From assembly GCA_934169725.1 (NCBI GenBank), contig CAKPOF010000002.1, positions 1-64,000 of the forward strand: a DNA stretch of 64,000 nt, written 5' to 3'. The notes under the pieces were generated by a model. That model was not told the DNA's origin. It saw only the letters and a list, made by a program, of their open reading frames with translations, and ran no database searches. The stretch comes from an uncultured Clostridia bacterium (GTDB lineage Bacteria > Bacillota > Clostridia > TANB77 > CAG-508). Shown here piece by piece: positions 1 to 8,600 of this stretch. The translations under genes were made by a program, and so were the position numbers. How positions within the stretch are numbered: position 1 is the stretch's first letter; each line of letters starts with the position of its first letter.

Positions 1-113
1 ATCAAATAGGAGTTGATCCTAAGCAAATAATTTTAGATAAAATGAAAATATCTGAGAAAAAATATCCTGTAGAAAAAGCTAAGGGAGTTAGTACAAAGTA
101 TAATAAATTGTAA
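1..113 (+). CDS. MazG-like nucleotide pyrophosphohydrolase, 3' end only
   Basis: The window opens inside a gene: a frame open from base 3 ends in TAA at 111-113 and gives the last 36 residues. The tail carries KYPVEKAKG followed by KYNKL, the C-terminal signature of short MazG/RS21-C6-type nucleotide pyrophosphohydrolases, which hydrolyse (d)NTPs to monophosphates. Catalytic metal-binding residues lie outside the window. It runs in the same direction as the next gene with a 19-bp gap, so it is probably the first visible gene of an operon with the nuclease genes that follow. A nucleotide-degrading enzyme at the head of a nuclease cluster fits phage defence, but that role is inference. Confidence 0.7.
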   Translation, partial: QIGVDPKQIILDKMKISEKKYPVEKAKGVSTKYNKL

Positions 114-132
114 TATATGAAAGGAAAAAGAT

Positions 133-1176
133 ATGTCATCAGTTACCAATAGAATCAAGGAAATAAAACAACCTAGAGGAGGATATGTTAATCCGAGAAA
201 GTTTAGAGAAGTAATATTAAATGATGAAAAAATTTTTAATGATGAAGAAAATGTACATGCAAGTATTATCGGAATGGCAGTTGATTATTTATCAAGAATA
301 ATTATGGGAGATACTAAAGAAGAAGCTTTTAAAATATCATTAATAGGTGCACAGATAATACAACAATCAAATAAGGCTCAGAAACTGTTAGATAAAATTA
401 AAGGGGTAGATGATAATTCAATTATAGCAGCATGTAAATTGGTTGGTTATGATGTGTGCGTTAGAGCAGGCAAAAATTTTTTTAAACCAATAGAAAATAT
501 CAATCCAGATAAAAATACAATAGAAAATATAAGAATTATGGTTAACAGAACAGAAGCTTTTATTAAAGAGTATGGACCTATAAAGGAAAAAGGAATGACT
601 TTTATTGGTGGTTATACACAAACAATAACATCTGGTGATGCCGATTTTATGACGGAAGATACTTTATGGGAATTTAAAGTTTCTAATGATAGACCTAAGA
701 GTATTCATACATTACAATTGTTAGTGTACTATTTGTTAGGGATACATTCTGATAAGGAAAAGTACTCAAAAATAAAGAATTTAGCTATTTATAATCCAAG
801 ATTAAATAAAGTTTTTATTATAAATATAGATGAAATTAGTGATGAAACAATTAAATTAGTAGAAGATGATGTAATAGTTTATAGAAAAGATAATTCTATG
901 CAATTAAAAAACAATGAAAAATTCTTTACAATTACAGATTTAACTAAAGTTTTAGGATGTTCAAGATATAGAATTATGCAATTATATAGTATGGAAGGAT
1001 TACCTTTACAAAAATATAAAAATAAATATGTAATACATAGCAATGAATTATCAGAATGGATGGTATATAAAGAACAAGAAGAGAGAAAAAGACAAAAACA
1101 AATGCTAATATCTAGTTGTATTGGAATAGTAATTTTATTAATAATGATTGTAGGATTATTAGTTGTATTTTTTTAA
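133..1176 (+). CDS. Membrane-anchored PD-(D/E)XK nuclease-like protein with helix-turn-helix
   Basis: 347 residues in three parts. Residues about 20-250 are alpha/beta and contain GDADFM followed by EFK (D171, E180, K182), the spacing of a PD-(D/E)XK nuclease core. Residues about 266-312 look like a MerR/excisionase-type helix-turn-helix (DLTKVLGCSRYRIMQLY). Residues about 325-347 are one hydrophobic helix at the very C-terminus, preceded by a basic stretch, so the protein is probably tail-anchored with its domains in the cytoplasm. The start is ATG after AAAGGAAAAAG. It lies between the MazG-like and DUF2075 genes with short gaps. The family is not recognised; the nuclease call is from motif spacing only. 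Confidence 0.55.
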   Translation: MSSVTNRIKEIKQPRGGYVNPRKFREVILNDEKIFNDEENVHASIIGMAVDYLSRIIMGDTKEEAFKISLIGAQIIQQSNKAQKLLDKIKGVDDNSIIAACKLVGYDVCVRAGKNFFKPIENINPDKNTIENIRIMVNRTEAFIKEYGPIKEKGMTFIGGYTQTITSGDADFMTEDTLWEFKVSNDRPKSIHTLQLLVYYLLGIHSDKEKYSKIKNLAIYNPRLNKVFIINIDEISDETIKLVEDDVIVYRKDNSMQLKNNEKFFTITDLTKVLGCSRYRIMQLYSMEGLPLQKYKNKYVIHSNELSEWMVYKEQEERKRQKQMLISSCIGIVILLIMIVGLLVVFF

Positions 1177-1221
1177 TACAATATATTTATATAAAATAAT
1201 AATTAATGGGGGCAAATTATT

Positions 1222-3198
1222 ATGATAGTATATGAAGCGACAAAAGAGATATTTATTAATGATGTAATAAATAATCAAATAGCTAGTAGGATAGAACAAT
1301 TATATAGATTAAGGGTAGGACAAAATGTTAATCCAAGAGAAAAAGAAGCTTGGAAGAATTCTATGATGTATATGAATAATGTTTTAAATGATGTTAGTAT
1401 TCCAAATAATAGCGGGATAGCAATAGAATTTAAAATTCCATATACTTCTAAAAGAATAGACTTTATTATAACTGGAAGAGATAAACAAGGGAGAAATATT
1501 GCAATTATAGTTGAGTTAAAACAATGGACAGAGGCTGAAATTGTTGAAGGTCAAGATGGTATTGTTAGAACTTTTACAGGTGGTGCAATGAGAGAGGTTG
1601 CTCATCCATCTTATCAAGCATGGTCATATGCAGCTTATATTGAAGATTTTAATGAAAATGTTCAAAGAGATAATGTAAAATTATTACCCTGTGCATATTT
1701 ACACAACTATGAAAATGTTGAACCTAAGACTATACTATCGGACAAGTATAAAGATTATATTGAAAAAGCTCCTGTATTTATTAGTGGTGATGCTCTCAAA
1801 TTAAGAGAATTCATTAAAAAGTATGTTACAGAAGGTGATAACAAGGAAACATTATATTTAATTGAAAACGGAAAAATAAAACCTTCTAAGTCATTACAAG
1901 ATTGTATAGCAGGAATGGTAAAACAAAATAAAGAATTTATATTATTAGATAATCAAAAAGTAGTATATGAAACAGCAATGGAAATGGCAAAGAAATCTAA
2001 TGAAGATGGTAAAAAAAGATGTTTAATTGTTAAAGGTGGACCAGGTACAGGAAAAACAGTCTTAGCAATAAATCTACTATCAGATTTAACAAACAAGCCA
2101 TATGAAATGGTATGCCACTATGTAACTAAAAATGCTGCGCCAAGAGCAGTATTTAAAGCTAAATTAAAAGGAACAGAAAAGATATCTAAAATAGATAATA
2201 TGTTTAAAGGTTCAGGAATATATACTGAAGCTAAAAAAGATGATGTGGGAGTAATTTTAGCAGATGAAGCACATAGGTTAAATGCAAAATCAGGTATGTT
2301 TAAGAATCAAGGAGAAAATCAAATAAAAGAAATTATAAATGCAGCCAAGTTTTCAGTTTTCTTTATTGATGAAACACAAAGAATAGATATTTACGATATT
2401 GGTTCAGTTGCAGAAATTGAAAAGTATTTAGATGAATTTGAAGTATTTGGAGAAGAACGAAAAATATTAGAACTTGAATCTCAGTTTAGATGCAATGGTT
2501 CAGATGGTTATCTAGCTTGGCTTGATGATGTATTAGAAATAAGACAAACTGCAAATCATGAGGGATTTGATATTGATTATGATATTCAAATAATGGACAA
2601 TCCTAATGATGTTAAAAATAGAATATTTGAATTAAATAAAATAAATAATAAAGCAAGATTATTGGCAGGTTATTGTTGGAATTGGATTAAAGAAGGTAAA
2701 AATGATACGAAGGTGCATGATATAGTTATACCAGAATATAACTTTGAAATGAGTTGGAATTTAGGAAGTAGTTCAACTTGGGCAATTGATCCAGAATCTG
2801 TAAATGAAGTAGGATGCATACATACATCTCAAGGACTAGAGTTCGATTATGCAGGAGTTATTATTGGTAAAGATTTAAGATATGAAAATGGAAAGATAAT
2901 TACTGATTTTACTAAAAGAGCAAGTACAGATAATTCTTTAAAAGGAATTAAAAAAATGTATAAAGAAAATCCAGAAAAAGCATTAAAATTAGCTGATGAA
3001 ATTATTAAAAATACATATAGAACACTAATGACAAGAGGGCAAAAAGGTTGCTATATTTATTGCGTAGATAAGAAATTGGCAGAATATTTAAAGAAAAGAT
3101 TGAATCAAAAAGATGAAGTGGTTTATCAAATAGACGAAACTGAACATTATAGTAATTTAATGGTTGCTGAAGATAGCGAAGGATATAGTTATGAATAA
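1222..3198 (+). CDS. DUF2075 nuclease-helicase (superfamily 1-like ATPase with PD-(D/E)XK N-terminus)
   Basis: 658 residues. The N-terminal domain carries RIDFIITG and then VELKQW (D80, E98, K100), a PD-(D/E)XK nuclease core. The central domain is a P-loop ATPase of the DUF2075 family: Walker A GGPGTGKT (272-279), Walker B ADEAH (D348, E349), FIDETQR as the next helicase motif, a HTSQGLEFD segment and an RTLMTRGQKG arginine-finger motif near the C-terminus. It should translocate on or unwind nucleic acid and cut it. GGGGG lies upstream of the ATG. DUF2075 proteins often sit beside MazG-like pyrophosphohydrolases and in defence islands, which matches here. The start and family are secure; the biological target is not known. 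Confidence 0.85.
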   Translation: MIVYEATKEIFINDVINNQIASRIEQLYRLRVGQNVNPREKEAWKNSMMYMNNVLNDVSIPNNSGIAIEFKIPYTSKRIDFIITGRDKQGRNIAIIVELKQWTEAEIVEGQDGIVRTFTGGAMREVAHPSYQAWSYAAYIEDFNENVQRDNVKLLPCAYLHNYENVEPKTILSDKYKDYIEKAPVFISGDALKLREFIKKYVTEGDNKETLYLIENGKIKPSKSLQDCIAGMVKQNKEFILLDNQKVVYETAMEMAKKSNEDGKKRCLIVKGGPGTGKTVLAINLLSDLTNKPYEMVCHYVTKNAAPRAVFKAKLKGTEKISKIDNMFKGSGIYTEAKKDDVGVILADEAHRLNAKSGMFKNQGENQIKEIINAAKFSVFFIDETQRIDIYDIGSVAEIEKYLDEFEVFGEERKILELESQFRCNGSDGYLAWLDDVLEIRQTANHEGFDIDYDIQIMDNPNDVKNRIFELNKINNKARLLAGYCWNWIKEGKNDTKVHDIVIPEYNFEMSWNLGSSSTWAIDPESVNEVGCIHTSQGLEFDYAGVIIGKDLRYENGKIITDFTKRASTDNSLKGIKKMYKENPEKALKLADEIIKNTYRTLMTRGQKGCYIYCVDKKLAEYLKKRLNQKDEVVYQIDETEHYSNLMVAEDSEGYSYE

Positions 3199-3368
3199 AT
3201 GAAAAAATAAAAGTATTTCAAGAAAATAGATATAAAGTAATTAAGGTACAAAACTTAACTAATTATAATATAAAAGATATATTGTATTGTGGGTTATTAA
3301 ACATATTAAATGATTATAATATAGAGAATTTAATTCCATTAATAAAATTAGGTACAAAAGCAAAATAA
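3195..3368 (+). pseudogene. Start-less open frame between DUF2075 and HEPN genes
   Basis: Directly after the DUF2075 stop a frame stays open for about 57 codons to TAA at 3366-3368 with no ATG, GTG or well-placed TTG start and no ribosome binding site. The peptide (VFQENRYKVIKVQNLTNYN...) has a protein-like composition but no recognised family. It could be the remnant of a deleted gene's 3' end, or chance in AT-rich DNA. The rest of the 204-bp gap holds nothing else visible except GGAGG ahead of the next gene. Confidence 0.2.
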
Positions 3369-3402
3369 TGAAGTGAATTAGTATTTTTGTATGGAGGAAT
3401 GA

Positions 3403-5364
3403 ATGGATAGGGTTAAATTTTATTCTGTGAATGATTGGGCTGGTGGATATCAATTGAAAAAAGCTGAAAAAATTATAAATAATTTTGATAAAAATAAGAA
3501 ATATTCAATGGAAGAAGTTTTAGAATTATATAATATTACCAAATATATAGATAATAATTTATTTTTGAAGAATTGGAACACTGTTTATATTGAAAAGGCT
3601 AAGGATATTACAAAAGAGATGAAATCTATAGTATTTAAATACATGGATAGTAATATATCAAATGAAGATTTTGAAACAATATTAAACGATGTGCCAAATC
3701 AATACATAGATGATTTTTTTGAATTATTTGAAAAGAAAATAGAAAAGATAGATATAACTGCTGATATTTTTATAAAAGCAATATGCGAAAGAAAGATTTC
3801 AATATATCATATTTTACATTTTAAAAAAATAGTAAAAAAATATGATAGTGAAATAAGAAAAATTATGCTTCAAGATATTATTAATTCTACTGAAATTATA
3901 ATAAGAAAATATTATATTAATGAAGAAAAAAATAAAGAAATAGAACTTCCAAGTTCATTAACAAATGAAGATAAAGAAAATATGTTAATTAGATATATAG
4001 ATAATGAGTATGCTAATTTAAATTATGTTAGAATAATAGCTAAAATACAAAGTAGCAAGGATATGATTGAAATAAGTGATAAAACTAAATTAAAAGCATG
4101 TAGAAAAGTTGTGGAACTGGAAAATAAAATATTTACTAAAGGAACTGGTATAGAATATGGCTATAATGTAATATTTGATGAGAAACAAAAAACAGAAAAA
4201 ATTGAAAAAATGGAAGGAAATCATCTGATATGCTCATATAGTAAAAGATGGATAGAAGAAAATAAAGCTGATTTTGCAACATTATTAAATAATTTTATAT
4301 ACTTATTTGATTTTACGGATATTGAAGGAAGAGTAGAACTAGTAAATAAAAAACATGAAACAGGAGTTTTTGAAAGAGCTATGGACTTAAAAATGTTAAA
4401 GGCATATAATCCGAATTCAACATTTAACCACAAAAAGATGGTATCATTATTACAATTAAATGCATACTATGAACAATTGAATAGATTAAATATAAGATTA
4501 GAAGATATTATTGAATGGTTTTTTGATAGTTATTTAAAAGAAAATTTTGGAATTGAAAATTTTAGTATTTCTATGCCTTCAAAAGACTCTACGTTCTTTG
4601 AAAAATGTAAATCAGTATTACCTGAAATAGATCATATATTAAAGGAATATAAATATTATGTTGAAGATGGACAAGTTGATCCTGAATTAGTGAGCATATC
4701 ATCGGAGCATATGTTTTTTAAAGATATTCCATCGAAAGTAAAAGATAAATATGTATATTTAAAAAATAGTGATTACAATAATTTAATAGATTATTATTTC
4801 TTTTCAGATCAATGCATGTTAGCATATTTAGAAAATTTGGATAATAAATATGATAACTTTTTTAAATTGATAGTTAAAGAAGATATAAAGTACAATGACT
4901 TTCCTGAGTATGATAAAAAAGATTTAGATTGGTTAATAAAAGAAAAGCTAATTTTCGAAAATGATAAAGGATTATTAAAAATCAAAAATGAGGAAAGAAT
5001 AATGATTTATGCAGAACTACATTATAAAGAAGTAATTAGTTATTGGAGAAAAAGTGAAAAAATCAGAAATGAAATAAAACAAATGATTAAAAAAAATAGA
5101 CTTGAAATTGGAAGTTCGCTATTTTCAAGAAATGAGCAAGATTATTTTAACTTTTATTTGAATATGTCAGAATTTATTGATGGATATGATATAAGAAATT
5201 CTAATTTACATGGTACACAAATAGGAGATAGGAAATCAGATGTACATTATTCAAGATATTTACAAATAGTGTTACTAATAGTGTTGATTATAATAAAAAT
5301 TAATGATGATATATGTTTATCAAAATCAAAAATTTATTTAGAAGGAAATATAAACAAGAAGTAA
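3403..5364 (+). CDS. Large helical protein with C-terminal HEPN-type RNase motif
   Basis: 653 residues, almost entirely helical and rich in Lys/Glu/Asn, with no recognised N-terminal domain. Near the C-terminus RNSNLHG (R598, H603) gives the R-N-x3-H signature of HEPN ribonuclease domains, followed by a hydrophobic helix (LQIVLLIVLIIIKIN) as in DUF4209-like C-terminal HEPN domains. HEPN domains commonly act as toxins or abortive-infection RNases. The long helical part before it may sense a trigger. The start is ATG after TGGAGGAATG. It sits between the DUF2075 nuclease-helicase and the STAND gene in the same orientation. The HEPN call rests on one motif and its position. Confidence 0.5.
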   Translation: MDRVKFYSVNDWAGGYQLKKAEKIINNFDKNKKYSMEEVLELYNITKYIDNNLFLKNWNTVYIEKAKDITKEMKSIVFKYMDSNISNEDFETILNDVPNQYIDDFFELFEKKIEKIDITADIFIKAICERKISIYHILHFKKIVKKYDSEIRKIMLQDIINSTEIIIRKYYINEEKNKEIELPSSLTNEDKENMLIRYIDNEYANLNYVRIIAKIQSSKDMIEISDKTKLKACRKVVELENKIFTKGTGIEYGYNVIFDEKQKTEKIEKMEGNHLICSYSKRWIEENKADFATLLNNFIYLFDFTDIEGRVELVNKKHETGVFERAMDLKMLKAYNPNSTFNHKKMVSLLQLNAYYEQLNRLNIRLEDIIEWFFDSYLKENFGIENFSISMPSKDSTFFEKCKSVLPEIDHILKEYKYYVEDGQVDPELVSISSEHMFFKDIPSKVKDKYVYLKNSDYNNLIDYYFFSDQCMLAYLENLDNKYDNFFKLIVKEDIKYNDFPEYDKKDLDWLIKEKLIFENDKGLLKIKNEERIMIYAELHYKEVISYWRKSEKIRNEIKQMIKKNRLEIGSSLFSRNEQDYFNFYLNMSEFIDGYDIRNSNLHGTQIGDRKSDVHYSRYLQIVLLIVLIIIKINDDICLSKSKIYLEGNINKK

Positions 5365-5628
5365 CAGTCATGTTATTAGACAGAGGGAGGTTTCGCATTA
5401 ATGAAAATTGAATAGAGAATAAATAAGCCTTAAGACAAAAGATCCTTCTCCCTGTCTATAAAAAATGAATAGATATAGGAAGAACAGATGAATATATGAA
5501 CAAAATAAGTAAAATTAAATTTGTAGAAGAAGTATGGATAAGTTATATCCCAAAAGGCTAATATGCTTAAGGTATAAAATTTAAAAATTCACAAAAATAA
5601 TCAATACTATTATAAATGGAGGTATTAT
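5365..5628 (+). other. 264-bp leader before the STAND gene, with a weak long-range stem
   Basis: AGACA...GGGAG (5378-5389) can pair with CTCCC-TGTCT (5448-5457), 5+5 bp with a 2-nt bulge, closing a loop of about 58 nt. This may be a leader structure or a poor terminator for the gene before it. A 21-codon open frame (5496-5561, starting MNKISKIKF) has an ATG but no ribosome binding site and is probably not translated. A good Shine-Dalgarno (TGGAGG) precedes the ATG at 5629. No consensus promoter was identified with confidence. Confidence 0.25.
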
Positions 5629-8600
5629 ATGAATAATTCCAAAGAAAGAGGATATATATTTCAAGATGCTTTTTCGTCATATATAATATCTGACTATATT
5701 AATAGAATCCTAAACGGAGAATATATCGACACTAGGGTTGTATTAGATAAAAAATCGAATATAGAAGATAAATTTGATGATTTAAAAATAATAGAAAAAG
5801 ATATTGTTAAAGAAATTCAAATTAAATATAGTGAAACAAAAGAAATTCTTGATTGGTCAGATTTTAAAAATGCAAGTAGTGATTATAATTTGTACCAATT
5901 TATTAATAGTTATAAGGGATCAAAAAATAATAAAAATATTCTAATTATAAGAAATACTTCAGGGAATATAAGTATGGAATTAGAAAAAAAGTTATTAAAA
6001 AAAGACTCAAAAGGATTCTTTTTACAATCAAGGTTATATAAAATAAAAAATGAGGAAGAGATTATAAATGAACTTTTTGATTGTAGAATAATAAAAAGCA
6101 ATAAAGAAAGAAAACAACCATTTAAGAATATTACAAAAGATGATATAAAAGATTTTATAGATAATTTCATAATAGAAGTAACAAACCAAGGATTAGAAAA
6201 TGATGATTTTGGAAATTTAATATTAAATTCTTTTGACAGCGGAGTTATTGGTTATGCTAAAGGTACTAATCAAAGTATTTATAATACTTTATTAAATACT
6301 ATAAGGACTTATAGAGCTGAAGATAATTATGTGGAAAAACAAATAAATGAGATTTCTAACGAAATAATGAAAGCTTTAGGATTAGAAGAATATTTAAGTC
6401 CAGTTTCAAATAAAATGGAAATTGATGAATTATTAGAATTAAGAAGAAGTGATGATATAAATAATATTATTAATTTATTAAAAGAAAATAATTTATTACA
6501 TATATATGGAGCTCCAGGAGTAGGAAAAAGCTGGTTATCAAAACAACTAAAAGATAAAATAGAGGAAAATTCACTAATAACAACATACTATTTTTATTTT
6601 AATAGAAATGATGAGGAAAGAAGTAAGAGAATAAAAGAAATAAATTTTCTAACTACATTAAATTATAATTTACAAAAAAAACATGGGTTTAATATTAACT
6701 TATTTAACAATGATATTAATTCTATAATAGATCAAGCTAATAAAGATGATAAAATTCATTATCTGTTGTTAGATGGAATTGATCATATAGAAAGAGAAGA
6801 TACGGATCAAAAGATTGTTATTAAGGAATTATTAAAATCATTGACACAGATAGCAAATAGTACAGAAAAAATGAAAATAATTCTTATTTCTCAACCAATT
6901 GATGAAATTGACGTGAAATGTAAATATGAAATTAAAAATTTCCATATAGAAGAAACTAAAATAATAGTAGAAAAGTTTTGTAAAAAATATGATTTAGATA
7001 TAAATATTAGCATTGAAGAAATACATAAGAAAACAAATGGTAATCCATTATTAATTAACTATTTAATGAGAGAGTATATGAATAAAGGTAATATTCCTGC
7101 AAATGATTTTGATACATTAGATGAATATTATGATTATATTTTTGAAGGATTACAATTTTATCTATATATGTATTTCGCCATACTACAGTTTCCTGTAACA
7201 GCAAATGAATTAGCAGAATTGAGTAAAACTAATTATACTGAAGTTAATAATGAAATAGGAAAAATAAAAAATGTATTAACTAAAAACGAAAGAAATGAAT
7301 ATATGATATTTCATGAAAGTTTAAAAAGATATATTTTAAAAAATCCCAAAATAGAAACTAACTTATTGAAAAATAATTTGATTGATTGGCTTAATTCATT
7401 AGATATATATGAAAATGAGAAAGCATTTAATTATTTGCCTGAATTAATTGTTAATACTAATAATTTTTTAAAGTTTAATAAAGAATATAATATTGATAAA
7501 CTAATTAATTGTATTTTTGAAAAAGGAATATCAATTAAAGAAATAGAAAAATTTAATGTATGCTGTTATAAAATATTTTCGTTAAGAGAAGAATTTGAAA
7601 AAATATATTATATAGAACATTTTTCAAATATTTTAAATACATATCAATATGAAGTAGATTTAGATATATTTGAAGATTATATAAGAATATTATATTTAAG
7701 GGGTGAAAAAGAGTTATTAGAGAAAATCTTATATAAAAGAGGATTAATAAAATATGTTAACCACGAGCAGGAGTGGGAATATATTAGAAAAATTTGTATA
7801 TATCTATTAAAAAATAATGTAAAATTAAATTATGAAAATATAATTAATATTTATTTTGAAAATTATAATAAAAAAGATTTGATAAAAATAGATAAATTGA
7901 TTATTCCGAAAAATGAAATAGGAATTATGGTTAATTTTATAAAGCTAAATAGTGAAAAAAAAGATAAAATTTTAGAAGAAATAGGTAGAAATGATAATAG
8001 GGTAAAAGCAACTATAAAGAAATTCATAGAAGGAAAATTAGATGGATATAATACAAAATTATTAGAATATGGAGTGCTAGTTCCTGATAAAAAAATTGAT
8101 ATAGAAATAATCAAGGGGAAATATAAAAAGCAAAAGTACATTAGTAATATAGATGAAAATATTTTAGCTTATTTCTTCAATAATGAAATAAATAAAAATA
8201 TCGAATATTTAAATAATGTATGGGAAAATGAATATTTAGAAATTCCTAAATTTTATAAATTATTAGTTAGTTTAATTGAAGTTTTCACTAATACAGAATT
8301 AAAGAATAACAAGAGTAAGTTCGAAGAAATATTTGACAAATTAAACTACTCTGATTTAAATTTTGAAGGAAATATTATTAATTCTGAAGAAGAATTAGAC
8401 TTTCTTGGAAATTTATTTGTTAAAAATGAAAATAACAATTATATAATTATTAAATTTATGGAATTTTATGAAAAAATGAAAAAAGAAAAAACAAATAGAC
8501 ATGAAGGAATTTTACCATTTTTGGGAAGTATATATAAATCTATTGTATATAATATAAAAAAGAATAATATAAAGTTAGAAATCGATACATTAAGATATTT

